A DNA stretch of 64,000 nt from Methylobacterium fujisawaense (GCF_014138435.1 NZ_JACJIM010000006.1:186001-250000), one strand, 5' to 3'. Counted from the first letter of the stretch, positions 17,687 to 26,977 are shown. Program-made: numbers and translations. The notes: generated from the letters alone by a model not told the origin.

Positions 17687-18056
17687 AGACTTTGCGCGGG
17701 GGTTAGAAAATGCGGCTTTAACGAACTATCACATTGCAGCCACACTCTGCGCCGCGCGCAACATTCTGAAACGGGGATCCCCCTTTCTGAGACGGAAGGA
17801 ACCATCCCACCGGCGCGCAGGTCAGAATCCTCCGATGCTGGGCCCGCTGCGGCCCGGTCGGGCGACACCTGCGTCGAATCGCACGCCGCAGCGACAAACG
17901 ACAGTGTACAGCTGCTCGGGTCGTCACGAGATAGGAGGACTGTCCGGATGGACGCGGCTAACGTGCGGGACGACCCGACCGCGTTGCCACGCGTCACCTT
18001 GGGGCAGGCCCTCGTTCTTCATCGGTCGCGCTAACAGCAGGTGTCAGGCTCCACGT
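17687..18056. promoter_or_regulatory. Divergent promoter region with a 20-bp palindrome
   Basis: This 370-bp region separates the autotransporter (minus) from the AraC regulator (plus). At 17768-17787 a near-perfect 20-bp palindrome, gaaacggggatccccctttc, has a single mismatched pair around a ggatcc centre. It is a plausible operator for either gene. No reading frame here looks coding. Confidence 0.4.
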
Positions 18057-19112
18057 ATGTCTTCCGAGGAGAGAAACCGGGACCCGGACGTGGCACCCGC
18101 CGGCGGCGACGCCCCGGGCGGCGAGGTCGCCTGCCTGCGGTTCGAGCCGCCCGGTGATCCGGAGGCGCTCGGCCGGGCCTGGCAGGACCATCTCGCGCCC
18201 ATCTTCGACGTGAGCTTCCGCCCGGAGACCGATCTCACCATCCCGATCGCGATGCGCAGCTACCATCTCGGCGACCTGCTGGTCGGCGACGTGGTGGCGC
18301 CGGCGCACACCCTCGTGCGGACGCGGGAGATGATCGGCCAGCAGGGCCTCGATCACATCCTGCTGCAGTTCTACCGCCGGGGGCAGAGCCGCGTGGAGAC
18401 CGATCACGGCACCGGCCCGGTGAACGAGGTCCAGTGCATCGTCTTCGATCTCGCCCAGCCCGTGCGCATCGTCGCGGGCGCGGTCGACGCCACCAACGTC
18501 GTGATCCCCCGCGCGCTTCTGGAGAAGCAGGGCTGCCACCCGGACGCCCTGCACGGCCGCCCCCTCGACCATGACGGCGACCCGTTCGGGCGGCTGGTCC
18601 ACAATTTCGTCGCCAACGTCGTCGCCTGCGGCGACCTCCTCGACCGGCGCGAGGCCCTGGCGGCCTCGACGGCGATCACCCAGCTCTGCGCCAGCTGGCT
18701 GCGCGGCCAGGAGGAGGGGCGCCCGTCCCAGAACCAGGACGTCCGGATCCGCGTCCGCCGCCTCGTCGAGGCGGAACTCGGCAACCCGAAGCTGACGCCC
18801 GCCCTGGTCGCGGCGCGGCTCGGCCTGTCGCGCTCGACCCTGTACCGCCTGTTCGCCCCCAACGGCATCGTGGCGTATATCCGCGACCGGCGCCTGATGG
18901 CGGCGATGCGGATGCTCGTGCGCGACGATGCGTCCAAGCCCCTGCGCATCTCGCAGGTCGCCTTCGCGGTCGGCTTCTCGGACGAGCGGACCTTCCGGCG
19001 GGCGTTCAAGCGCCGGTTCGGCTTCATCCCCAGCGATGCGTCCCAGCGCCTGGACGCCCACCCCGACCCCGCGCCCGGGGCCGTCCTGCGCAACTGGATC
19101 GAGAGCCTCTGA
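18057..19112 (+). CDS. AraC-family transcriptional regulator
   Basis: A 351-residue regulator. The N-terminal 215 residues resemble the AraC-binding-like 2 domain (FDVSFRPETDL to VVIPRALLE). The C-terminal AraC helix-turn-helix pair is clear: LTPALVAARLGLSRSTLYRL followed by LRISQVAFAVGFSDERTFRR and AFKRRFGFIPSD. The ATG at 18057 follows gcaggtgtcagg and was chosen because the upstream in-frame extension is not protein-like. Its stop lies one nucleotide before the start of the channel-like receptor gene, so the two are almost certainly one transcript and the regulator may control or sense the same ligand. Confidence 0.93.
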   Translation: MSSEERNRDPDVAPAGGDAPGGEVACLRFEPPGDPEALGRAWQDHLAPIFDVSFRPETDLTIPIAMRSYHLGDLLVGDVVAPAHTLVRTREMIGQQGLDHILLQFYRRGQSRVETDHGTGPVNEVQCIVFDLAQPVRIVAGAVDATNVVIPRALLEKQGCHPDALHGRPLDHDGDPFGRLVHNFVANVVACGDLLDRREALAASTAITQLCASWLRGQEEGRPSQNQDVRIRVRRLVEAELGNPKLTPALVAARLGLSRSTLYRLFAPNGIVAYIRDRRLMAAMRMLVRDDASKPLRISQVAFAVGFSDERTFRRAFKRRFGFIPSDASQRLDAHPDPAPGAVLRNWIESL

Positions 19113-19113
19113 C

Positions 19114-20328
19114 ATGCCGCGCCCGTCCACCGGTCGACGGCGCGCCGTCGCGCCTGCGGGCGTCGTGGCGTTCTGCCTCTGCCTCGCGGCCGCCGTGCCG
19201 CTCGCCGCGGACCCTTTGCGCGCCGAGACCCGGGACACGGCTCGGGCGGCATCCGAGGGCGTGTCGGAGGGGCCGTCCCTCGCGCTGCGCATGAACGATC
19301 CCGAGACGTGGCGGGTCGCGACGCATCCGGTGCCGCCCCTGGTCATGGAGGCGGAGGGCCGGTTGCGCGGGTTCAGCATCGATCTCTGGAACGCCATCGC
19401 CCGGGAGCTGGGCGTCCGGACCGCCTTCGTCCGCGTCGACGACCTGCCGGCGCTGTTCGGGGCGGTCTCGGACGGGCGCGCGGACCTCGCCATCGCGGCG
19501 GTGTCGATCACCGCGGAGCGCGAGCGGCGGTTCGACTTCTCGGTCACGATGCTGGAGACCGGCCTGCGCATCGCCGTCCCGGCGGCGCCGGACGCGACCG
19601 GCTCGGCCACCGGCCGGGCCCTCCGGGCGCTCCTGAGCGACGCCACCTTCCTGCAGGTCCTCCTGGGGCTCGCCGCCCTCATCCTCGCGGTGGCGGCGCT
19701 GATCTGGTGGCTCGAACGCCGCCATCCCGGCGGCATGGCGGCGCGGGCGCGGCCGGCGCACGGCTTCGCCCATGTCCTCTGGTGGGCGCTGAGCAGCCTC
19801 GCCGCGCAGGCGGAGGAGATGCCGCGCAGCCCCCTCGCGCGGGCCATCACGGTGGTCTGGCTGTTCACCTGCATCGCCCTGGTGGCGTGGTTCACCGCCG
19901 GCCTGACCAGCACGGCGACGGTGGAGCGCCTGCGCGGCGCGATCAACGGCCCGCAGGACCTGCCGGGCAAGCGGGTGGGCACGGTCGCCCACACCACGTC
20001 GGTCGCCTATCTGGCGGACCACTTCGCCACGCCGGTGGGGTTCGCGAGCCTGGAGGAGGCCTGCGCGGCCCTGCAGGCCGGCACGGTCGCCGCGGTGGTC
20101 TACGATGCCCCCGCCCTGAGCTACTACGCGACGCAGCCCGGCCACGCGCCGCTGCGCCTGATCGGGCCGGCCTTCAACCGGCAGGCCTACGGCATCCTGT
20201 TCGCGGCGAACGACCCCCGGCGCAAGCGCGTCAACCAAGCCCTCCTCGGCCTCAGGGAGGATGGCCGCTACGACGAGATCTACAGCCGCTGGTTCGGCTC
20301 CGAGAGCGGCGAGGCTCAGGATCGCTGA
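19114..20328 (+). CDS. Prokaryotic ionotropic-glutamate-receptor-like channel
   Basis: A 404-residue exported membrane protein in which a type 3 amino-acid-binding fold is split by a pore. Signal about 11-32; lobe S1 about 65-160; M1 helix 178-200; re-entrant loop 217-233; M2 helix 244-266; lobe S2 about 270-395. Ligand residues look conserved: Arg136 (SITAERERRFDFS) for the carboxylate and Asp331 (VVYDAPALSYY) for the amino group. The potassium-filter motif TVGYG of GluR0-like proteins is absent. Instead the loop reads AAQAEEMPRSPLAR and M2 ends in WFTAGLTSTATVERL, resembling the SYTANLAAF gate region of animal and plant receptors. No M4 helix. It may be a ligand-gated channel or a degenerate binding protein; ion flux is not proven. 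Confidence 0.85.
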   Translation: MPRPSTGRRRAVAPAGVVAFCLCLAAAVPLAADPLRAETRDTARAASEGVSEGPSLALRMNDPETWRVATHPVPPLVMEAEGRLRGFSIDLWNAIARELGVRTAFVRVDDLPALFGAVSDGRADLAIAAVSITAERERRFDFSVTMLETGLRIAVPAAPDATGSATGRALRALLSDATFLQVLLGLAALILAVAALIWWLERRHPGGMAARARPAHGFAHVLWWALSSLAAQAEEMPRSPLARAITVVWLFTCIALVAWFTAGLTSTATVERLRGAINGPQDLPGKRVGTVAHTTSVAYLADHFATPVGFASLEEACAALQAGTVAAVVYDAPALSYYATQPGHAPLRLIGPAFNRQAYGILFAANDPRRKRVNQALLGLREDGRYDEIYSRWFGSESGEAQDR

Positions 20329-21695
20329 GGCGCGCCGCGGTGGCGGTGGGCCTCGGCCGGGTGGCGCGCGGGCAGCCGGTCCCCTTGGCCGAAGAGCTTC
20401 GCCCGCAGCGAACCCTCGGCATAGGCGGTCTTGTAGAGGCCGCGATCCTGCAGTTCCGGGATCACGAGGTCGATGAAGTCGGAAAAGCTCTCCGGCACGA
20501 CGATCCGGCTGAGGTTGAAGCCGTCGACCTCGCCCTCCTCGATCCAGGCCTGGAGCTCGTCGGCGATGGCGACCGCGTCGCCGGTGAGCACCGGGTAGCG
20601 GCCGCCGAGCTGCAATTCGGCCAGGAGGTCGCGCTTCGTCAGCCCGCGCTTGGCCGCCGCCGCCGTGGCCGACTGGATGGCGTTGCCCGGCGCGTAGGGG
20701 ATCGCCTCGTCGAGGCCGTAGCGGGCGAAGTCGATCCCCGTGGAGGCGGAGAAATGCGCGAGCCCCGCTTCCGGGCTCGCGTAGGACAGGTATTCGTCCC
20801 GCTTGGCCTCGGCCTCCGCCCGGGTCCGGCCGGGGATCACCGCGAGGCCGACGAAGACCTTCACGTCGTCGGGATTGCGGCCGGCCGCGACCGCCTCGGC
20901 CCGGATGGCGCGGACGGACTCGCGGGCGGTGGCCGTGTCGCGGGCGGAGATGAACACGCACTCGGCGTGGCGGCCCGCGAAGGCGCGGCCGCGGCCCGAG
21001 GCGCCCGCCTGGTAGAGGACGGGCGTGCGCTGGGGCGACGGCTCGGACAGGTGGTAGCCGTCGACCGCGAAGAACTCGCCCCGGTGGGCGACCTTGCGGA
21101 TATGGGCCGGATCGCTGAACACCCGGGCCGCCCGGTCGCGGCGCACGGCGGCGTCGTCCCAGCTGCCCTCCCAGAGCCGGTAGAGAACCTCCAGATACTC
21201 GTCGGCATAGTCGTAGCGCCGGTCGTGTGCCGGCAACGTGCCGCCGCTCTGGGCGCGGTGGGCGCTGTCGAGGTAGCCGGTGACGATGTTCCAGCCGATC
21301 CGGCCGCCGGTCAGGTGGTCGAGGGTCGAGAGGCGCCGGGCGAAGGTGTAGGGCGCCTCCTGGTGGACGTTGATCGTCACCCCGAAGCCGAGATGTTCGG
21401 TCACCGCCGCCATGGCGGTGATCATCACGGTCGGGTCGTTGACCGGGAGCTGCACGGCCTCCCGGGCGGTCACGTCGATGCCGTCGCCGTAGACGTCGTA
21501 GACGCCGATGATGTCGGCGATGAACAGGCCGTCGAACAGGCCGCGCTCCAGGAGCTTCGCCTGGTCGGTCCAGTAGCCCAGCGTGTTGTAGGCCGACGAG
21601 CGGTCGCGCGGGTGCGTCCAGAGCCCGTGATTGATGTGGCCCACGCAGGCCATGTTGAAGGCGTTCAACAGGATCTGCTTCTTCTGGGCGGCCAT
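20316..21695 (-). CDS. LLM-class flavin-dependent monooxygenase (NtaA/SnaA/DszA family)
   Basis: A 459-residue bacterial-luciferase-like FMNH2-dependent monooxygenase. Features include ACVGHINHGLWTHPRD, DGLFIADIIGVYDVYGDG, HLTGGRIGWNIVTGY and PVLYQAGASGRGRAFAGRHA, the pattern of the nitrilotriacetate/dibenzothiophene-sulfone branch. These enzymes cleave C-N or C-S bonds with reduced flavin supplied by a separate reductase. It lies downstream of two SfnB-type genes and metNIQ, so desulfonation or sulfone oxidation during sulfur limitation is the likely role. Its ATG overlaps the stop of the upstream gene (ATGA). Its 3' end overlaps the convergent receptor gene by 13 bp. Confidence 0.92.
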   Translation of the reverse strand: MAAQKKQILLNAFNMACVGHINHGLWTHPRDRSSAYNTLGYWTDQAKLLERGLFDGLFIADIIGVYDVYGDGIDVTAREAVQLPVNDPTVMITAMAAVTEHLGFGVTINVHQEAPYTFARRLSTLDHLTGGRIGWNIVTGYLDSAHRAQSGGTLPAHDRRYDYADEYLEVLYRLWEGSWDDAAVRRDRAARVFSDPAHIRKVAHRGEFFAVDGYHLSEPSPQRTPVLYQAGASGRGRAFAGRHAECVFISARDTATARESVRAIRAEAVAAGRNPDDVKVFVGLAVIPGRTRAEAEAKRDEYLSYASPEAGLAHFSASTGIDFARYGLDEAIPYAPGNAIQSATAAAAKRGLTKRDLLAELQLGGRYPVLTGDAVAIADELQAWIEEGEVDGFNLSRIVVPESFSDFIDLVIPELQDRGLYKTAYAEGSLRAKLFGQGDRLPARHPAEAHRHRGAPQRS

Positions 21696-22933
21696 CAGAG
21701 CGCTCCGTGCCGGGGCGGCAGCCGGCCGTCGAGGTGGTAGGCGCCGATCCAGTGGTACTTCCAGCGCACCGGATCGTGCAGGGTGTGGGTGCGGACGTTG
21801 CGCCAGTAGCGGTCCAGGGCCTCGGCCCGGTCGGTGGCGGAGGTGCCGCCGAGTTCGAGGAGCCTGTTGGACGCCAGCAGCCCGGCCCGGTGGCTCGCAG
21901 CCCGGGCCTCCGCCACCGCCACGGAGGCCGCCGCGACGTTGTCCGCATCGGGGGCGTCCTGCGCGGCGTCCACGAAGCGGCCGGCCCGCGTCAGCAGGGC
22001 GTCGGCCGCCGCGAGGCGGACCTGGACGTCGCCCAGCGCGTGGAGGGTCAGGGGATCCTCGCTCGCCCGGGTGACGCCGGAATCGATCCAGGGCCGGGCG
22101 CGGTCCCGCACGAAGGGCAGCGTCGCCGCGAAGGCGCCTTCGCCGATGCCGAGATCGATCCCGGCGTGCAGGATCTGCGCGAAGGGGCCGATGGCGGTGG
22201 GCCGCTCCAGCGAGGCCTGGAACGGCACCACCCAGCCGGGCTCCACGGCGACCCGCTCGAACAGGACCGAGCCCGAGCCGGTGACCCGCTGGCCGAACCC
22301 GTCCCAATCGTCCACCAGGGTCACGCCCGGCGCGTCCCGGGGGATGAAGACCAGGTAGGTGGCCGTGCGGCCCGCCTCCTCGGCCTCGACCAGCGTCGGG
22401 ATGCGGTGGGCATAGAGCGAGCCGGTGCAGTAATACTTGCGGCCCTCGACGAACCAGCCGGCCGGATCGCGCACGAGCCGGGTGCGGCGGGTGTGGTCCC
22501 GCGCGCCGATCTCGGCCAGCGCATTGCCGAATCGCTCACCCGCCAGGACGCGGCCGTAGAGGTCGCGCTTCTGGGCCTCGGTGCCGCCGTTGCGGAGCAC
22601 CTCCAGGGCGTAGAAATGGTTCTGCGGGATCTGGCCGAGGGACCCGTCCGCCGCGGCGATCCGGGCGATCACCTGCGCGACCGTGGCGCTGTCGAGGCCG
22701 GGGCCGCCATAGGCCTTCGGCACCGTGATCGCCCAGAGGCCGGATTCGCTGAAGCGCTCGACCTCGGCGACGGGCAGGCGCCGCTCGAGATCGCGCGCGA
22801 CCGCGGCCTCCGCGAACGCGGCCGCCAGCGCGTCGGCGATGGCCAGCGCCGCCGCGGCGTCGGCGATCACCGGCACCGGGCGCGGCGGTGCGGGCGCCTG
22901 CGTGAAGGCGGTCTCGTGGGGCTGGAGTGGCAT
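21695..22933 (-). CDS. SfnB-family sulfur-acquisition oxidoreductase (acyl-CoA dehydrogenase fold), paralogue 1
   Basis: A 412-residue flavoprotein of the acyl-CoA dehydrogenase/DszC superfamily. Seen: SGLWAITVPKAYGGPGLDSA, the AAADGSLGQIPQNHFYALE segment, GFGQRVTGSGSVLFERVAVE and a C-terminal RTHTLHDPVRWKYHWIGAYH. The last motif is characteristic of the SfnB/DszC sulfur branch rather than true acyl-CoA dehydrogenases. Such proteins accompany dimethyl-sulfone and other organosulfur monooxygenases. It is translationally coupled to the downstream LLM monooxygenase and separated by only 10 bp from a paralogue, indicating a tandem duplication. The exact substrate is unknown. Confidence 0.9.
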   Translation of the reverse strand: MPLQPHETAFTQAPAPPRPVPVIADAAAALAIADALAAAFAEAAVARDLERRLPVAEVERFSESGLWAITVPKAYGGPGLDSATVAQVIARIAAADGSLGQIPQNHFYALEVLRNGGTEAQKRDLYGRVLAGERFGNALAEIGARDHTRRTRLVRDPAGWFVEGRKYYCTGSLYAHRIPTLVEAEEAGRTATYLVFIPRDAPGVTLVDDWDGFGQRVTGSGSVLFERVAVEPGWVVPFQASLERPTAIGPFAQILHAGIDLGIGEGAFAATLPFVRDRARPWIDSGVTRASEDPLTLHALGDVQVRLAAADALLTRAGRFVDAAQDAPDADNVAAASVAVAEARAASHRAGLLASNRLLELGGTSATDRAEALDRYWRNVRTHTLHDPVRWKYHWIGAYHLDGRLPPRHGAL

Positions 22934-22943
22934 GGCCCGATCC

Positions 22944-24188
22944 TCAGTTCCACTGGTGGCGGGCCGGCAGCACGCCGTTCAGGGCGTGGTTGCCGAGGAG
23001 GTGGTACTTCCAGCGCACGGGGTCGTGCAGGGTATGGACCCGGGCATCCCGCCAGAACCGGCCGAGATTGTACCCGTCGCGGGTCGCCGAGGCGCCGGCG
23101 AGTTCGAGCAGCCGCTCGGAGGCCTCCAGGGCGACCTCGGTGGTGAGGATCTTCGCCTGCGCCACCGCCACCGAGGCCTCGGCCGCGCTCTGGGCGGTGA
23201 CGGGGGCCGCGGCGATCCGGTCCAGGGTCCGGCCGGCCCGGGCCAGGACCGCCTCGGCGGCGTGGAGGTCGACCGTGAGCCGTCCGACCTCGCCGAGGAT
23301 GTGGGGATCCTCCGCGACGGTCTCGGCGGTGAAGGGATAGGGCCGCGTCCGGGTGCGCAGGAAGTCGAGGGCCGCGGCGACTGCGCCCCGGGCGAGGCCG
23401 GCATCGATCGCCGCGTGGATCAGCTGGGAGATCGGCCCGAACAGGCCCGGGCGCCCGGCGAGGGGCGCGAGGTCGATCGTCAGATCCGCCTCGACGGGGG
23501 CGTTCTCGAAGAGGACGCTGCCGCTCGCCGTGGTGCGCTGGCCGAAGCCCTGCCAGTCGTCCACGACCCGCACGCCCGGGGCGTCCCGGCGCACGAAGAC
23601 CAGGAGCGGTCCTCCGTCGGGGCCGACCGCGCGGGTCGGGATCCAGTGGGCGAAGAGCGCGCCGGTGGAATAGAAGCGGTGGCCGCTCAGGCGCGGGCCC
23701 GCCGGCCCGGATGTCAGCCGCGTCTCCACGCGGGTGATCGCCTTGCCGTTGCGGGCGGGGCCGGCATTGCCGATCCGGTGGCCGGCGAGGACGTCGCGGT
23801 AGATCCGCGCCTGCTGGGCGGGGCTGGCGGCGACCGCGACCAGCGCCAGGACGCCGAACTGGTTCTGGGGGATCTGCGCCGCCGAGCCGTCGGCGGCGGC
23901 CAGGATCGTGAACACCTCGGCCAGCGTCGCGTACGAGACTTCCGCGCCGCCATGGGCCCGCGGCACCGTGAGGCCGCCGAGCCCACTGTCGGTGAAGGCC
24001 GCGATCTCCCCCCAGGGCAGGCGCCGGTCGCGGTCGCGCTCGGCCGCGCCCGCCGCGAAGATCCGGGCCACGGCCTGTGCGGCCGCGATCGCCTCGGCGT
24101 CGGATCCGATCCGGTGCGGGGGCGACGGCGGCGGGGGCATCGGCTCGGCCGCCCCGTCGGCGACGGATTCGTCCATGTCCAGGCTCAT
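22944..24188 (-). CDS. SfnB-family sulfur-acquisition oxidoreductase, paralogue 2
   Basis: A 414-residue paralogue of the following gene, with the same architecture: GLGGLTVPRAHGGAEVSYAT, AAADGSAAQIPQNQFGVLAL, GFGQRTTASGSVLFENAPVE and RVHTLHDPVRWKYHLLGNHA. The N-terminal 25 residues are Pro-rich and probably disordered. The two proteins are clearly divergent, so they may have different substrates or form a hetero-oligomer. It starts 75 bp after the metI stop and ends 10 bp before its paralogue, consistent with one sulfur-starvation operon. Confidence 0.9.
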   Translation of the reverse strand: MSLDMDESVADGAAEPMPPPPSPPHRIGSDAEAIAAAQAVARIFAAGAAERDRDRRLPWGEIAAFTDSGLGGLTVPRAHGGAEVSYATLAEVFTILAAADGSAAQIPQNQFGVLALVAVAASPAQQARIYRDVLAGHRIGNAGPARNGKAITRVETRLTSGPAGPRLSGHRFYSTGALFAHWIPTRAVGPDGGPLLVFVRRDAPGVRVVDDWQGFGQRTTASGSVLFENAPVEADLTIDLAPLAGRPGLFGPISQLIHAAIDAGLARGAVAAALDFLRTRTRPYPFTAETVAEDPHILGEVGRLTVDLHAAEAVLARAGRTLDRIAAAPVTAQSAAEASVAVAQAKILTTEVALEASERLLELAGASATRDGYNLGRFWRDARVHTLHDPVRWKYHLLGNHALNGVLPARHQWN

Positions 24189-24263
24189 GGGTGCAGGCTC
24201 ACGGGTTCAGCCTCAGGGATGCGGCCTCGGGTGCGGGCCGCCTCGTGCCGGGGCGCGGGGCCG

Positions 24264-24917
24264 TCAGCGGGCCCGGAGCCGCCGCACCGCGGTGTCGCCC
24301 GCGAACTGGACCACGCACACGAGGGCGATCAGGATCGCGATCACCACCATCATCACGGTGGTGTCGAAGCGCTGGTAGCCGTACCGGATGGCGACGTCGC
24401 CGAGGCCGCCCGCGCCCACCGCCCCGGCCATCGCGGAGGCGCCGATCATCGACACCACCGTGATGGTGAAGCCCGCGACGATCCCCGGCAGCGCCTCGGG
24501 CAGGAGCACGTGGGCGAGGATGTGCCGGCGTCGGCAGCCGATGGACTGGGCGGCCTCGATCAGGCCGGCATCCACCTCCCGCAGCGAGACCTCGGCGATC
24601 CGGGCGAAGAACGGGGTGGCGCTCACCGCGAGCGGCACGATGGCCGCCCAGACGCCGATGGTGGTGCCGGCCACCAGCCGGGTGAACGGGATCAGCGCCA
24701 CCAGTAGCACGATGAACGGCACGGCCCGGAAGCCGTTGACCACGGCCCCGACCACCCGGTTGGCCGCCGGTGCCGGGACGATGCCGCCGGGCCCGGAAAT
24801 GACGAGGAACAGCGCCAGGGGCAGGCCGGCCAGCACGGCGATCCCGGCCGAGACCCCGACCATGAGCCCGGTGTCGAGGAAGGCCTGCCAGAGGCGGTCG
24901 ATCATCTGCGGGGTCAT
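24264..24917 (-). CDS. metI: Methionine-type ABC transporter permease MetI
   Basis: A 217-residue inner-membrane permease with five or six hydrophobic helices. The cytoplasmic EAA loop is present (EAAQSIGCRRRHILAHVLLP), as is the MetI-typical VNGFRAVPFIVLLVALIPF. It pairs with the NIL-domain ATPase and the MetQ-like binding protein encoded upstream. Because the cluster continues with organosulfur oxygenase genes, the transported solute may be a sulfur compound other than methionine; the family includes importers for methionine, its sulfoxide and related compounds. Confidence 0.92.
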   Translation of the reverse strand: MTPQMIDRLWQAFLDTGLMVGVSAGIAVLAGLPLALFLVISGPGGIVPAPAANRVVGAVVNGFRAVPFIVLLVALIPFTRLVAGTTIGVWAAIVPLAVSATPFFARIAEVSLREVDAGLIEAAQSIGCRRRHILAHVLLPEALPGIVAGFTITVVSMIGASAMAGAVGAGGLGDVAIRYGYQRFDTTVMMVVIAILIALVCVVQFAGDTAVRRLRAR

Positions 24918-25007
24918 GCGGGGCTCCGGGTCGGTGGGTTCGAGGGGGAACCGCTTGCGCGGCGGAGTCTCTGCCGGATTCCGCGGGGAAGGCGGCCCAT
25001 CGTCGCC

Positions 25008-26177
25008 TCACCCCGCCTCCGCTTCCGGGGCGACGTAGCCGAGCCTCTCGACGGCCCCGCCGAGCGCCCGCAGGCGCGCCTCCACGTCCGGATCCGCGCC
25101 CGGGACGGCGACCAGCATCCGGCCGACCGCGTGGCCCTGAATCCGCTCGATGCCGGCCTGGAGCAGGCGCACCGGCGTGCCGGCCGCCACGGCGAGGCCC
25201 GAGAGATCCGGCGTCCCCTGCCCGGCCCAGGTGATCCGCAGGATCGCGGATCCGCCGGGTGTCGGCAGCGGCTGCAGCCGGTCCGCCAGATCCGGCGGCA
25301 GGCCGCGGGTCAGCGGTTCGAGCAGCGCCTGCGTGGTCGGGTGCTCGGGCGCCCCGAAGACGCGCCAGACCGGCCCGGTCTCGACCACCCGGCCCCGTTC
25401 CAGCACCACCACGTCGCTGCAGATCTCGCGGATCACGTGCATCTCGTGGGTGATCAGGATGATGGTGATCCCCAGGCGCCGGTTGATGTCGCGCAGCAGG
25501 TCGAGGATCGCCAGCGTGGTTTCCGGGTCGAGGGCGGAGGTCGCCTCGTCGCAGAGCAGGATCTCCGGATCGCTCACGAGGGCCCGGGCAATGCCGACCC
25601 GCTGCTTCTGGCCGCCGGAGAGCCGCGACGGGTAGGTGTCGGCCTTGTCCTCCAGGCCGACGAGGCGCAGCGCCTCCGCGACCCGCGGGCCGATCGCGCT
25701 TCTGGGGACGCCCGCGACCGTCAGCGGCAGCGCCACGTTCTGCCGGACGGTCTTGGCCGCCAGCAGGTTGAAGTGCTGGAAGATCATGCCGACGCGCCGG
25801 CGCAGGGCCACGAGCCCGTCGGTGTCGAGGGCATCGACGGGGGCGCCGTCGACCAGAACCCGGCCGGAGGTGGGCGCCTCCAGCCGGTTGACCATGCGCA
25901 GGAGGCTCGACTTGCCCGCCCCCGAGCGGCCGATGATGCCGAAGATCGCCCCCGCCGGAATGGCGAGGTCGACGCTGTCGAGCGCGCGGACCGGTCCGGC
26001 GGCGGACGGATAGGTCTTGGAGACCGCCTCGAACCGTACCGTGCCGGGCCTCCGGCCGGGCGCTGCGGCCGGACCTGCGGCCGGACCTGGGGCGGTGGCC
26101 GCGGCGGCCGGACTCCGCCGTCCGGTCGCGACCGGCGTGCCCGGAGTGTGCAGGCTGTCGAAGACGAGGCCGACCAT
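25008..26177 (-). CDS. metN: Methionine-type ABC transporter ATP-binding protein MetN
   Basis: A 389-residue ATPase. Walker [11 protein letters not shown]-loop [11 protein letters not shown], signature [16 protein letters not shown] and Walker [16 protein letters not shown] are all intact. The C-terminal 90 residues form the NIL domain that binds methionine-like ligands and trans-inhibits MetNI transporters. The N-terminus before the ATPase carries about 40 Ala/Pro/Gly-rich residues, unusual for MetN. The start at 26177 was chosen because its ATG overlaps the metQ stop (ATGA); a GTG-type start four codons upstream is also open. Spacing to metI is 90 bp. Confidence 0.93.
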   Translation of the reverse strand: MVGLVFDSLHTPGTPVATGRRSPAAAATAPGPAAGPAAAPGRRPGTVRFEAVSKTYPSAAGPVRALDSVDLAIPAGAIFGIIGRSGAGKSSLLRMVNRLEAPTSGRVLVDGAPVDALDTDGLVALRRRVGMIFQHFNLLAAKTVRQNVALPLTVAGVPRSAIGPRVAEALRLVGLEDKADTYPSRLSGGQKQRVGIARALVSDPEILLCDEATSALDPETTLAILDLLRDINRRLGITIILITHEMHVIREICSDVVVLERGRVVETGPVWRVFGAPEHPTTQALLEPLTRGLPPDLADRLQPLPTPGGSAILRITWAGQGTPDLSGLAVAAGTPVRLLQAGIERIQGHAVGRMLVAVPGADPDVEARLRALGGAVERLGYVAPEAEAG

Positions 26178-26977
26178 CAGTTCTGCCACGCCAGCAGGTA
26201 GAGCTTGTCGCTGTCGGCGAAGGACTTGCGGATCTGCCGCTTCACGGCGTCTGAATTCTGAAACAGGGTCACGAACTTCCGGATCGCCGGGTCGTCCTTG
26301 CGGGACGTCTTGGTGACGAAGCTGACCGTGAACAGCTTGTCCTCGATGCCGGAATAGATCAGCCCGCTGGTCGGGTCGAAGCTTCCGGCCGCCACGATGA
26401 AATGCGGATAGCCCTGCGCGAGATCGACATCGCCGGTGATCCGCGCGAGCTGCGGTCCCTCGACCTCGGTGAATCGCAGCTTCTTCGGGTTCTCGACGAT
26501 GTCGTCGAGGGTGCCGAGGAAGCCGACACCGTCCTTCAGCCTGACCAGCCCGGCCTTCTGGAGGAGCAGCAGGCCGCGGCCCTGGTTCACCGGATCGTTG
26601 GCGAGCGCCACCGACCCGCCCACCGGGACCTCGTCGAGGCGCTTATGCTTCAGGGAGTACAGGCCGATATTGGACAGGATCCCCTGCCCGACGATGTCGA
26701 ACGCGTAGCCCTTCTGCTTGGCCGCGTTCTCCATGAAGGGGCGGTGCTGGAAGAAGTTCACGTCGATGTCGCCGGCATCGAGCGCGACGTTGGGCGTCGT
26801 CCAGTCGCTGAACTCGACCACCTTCACGTCGAGGCCCTCCGCCTTGGCCTCCCGGGCCGCCACCGTGACGGCATCGCCGTAGGCCCCGGGCACGACGCCG
26901 ATCCGGAGGGCCTCTGCCCCGGCGGAGGATGCGCCGAGGCAGAGCGCCGCGACGGCGAGGAGACGCAGGATCTTCAT
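26177..26977 (-). CDS. metQ: MetQ-family (NlpA) solute-binding protein
   Basis: A 266-residue periplasmic binding protein. The start giving [20 protein letters not shown] was preferred over a longer frame because it begins a signal peptide and follows a ggagtcc site. Family motifs are [33 protein letters not shown] and the [17 protein letters not shown] segment that shapes the ligand cleft. It is the first gene of the metQ-N-I-sfnB-sfnB-LLM run on the minus strand. Binding of methionine or another sulfur compound is inferred from the family and neighbours. Confidence 0.93.
   Translation of the reverse strand: MKILRLLAVAALCLGASSAGAEALRIGVVPGAYGDAVTVAAREAKAEGLDVKVVEFSDWTTPNVALDAGDIDVNFFQHRPFMENAAKQKGYAFDIVGQGILSNIGLYSLKHKRLDEVPVGGSVALANDPVNQGRGLLLLQKAGLVRLKDGVGFLGTLDDIVENPKKLRFTEVEGPQLARITGDVDLAQGYPHFIVAAGSFDPTSGLIYSGIEDKLFTVSFVTKTSRKDDPAIRKFVTLFQNSDAVKRQIRKSFADSDKLYLLAWQN

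Noticed and set aside
19308-21740. 810-codon plus-strand frame across the receptor and monooxygenase genes
   Set aside because: Overlaps two clear genes in other frames and shows no domain.
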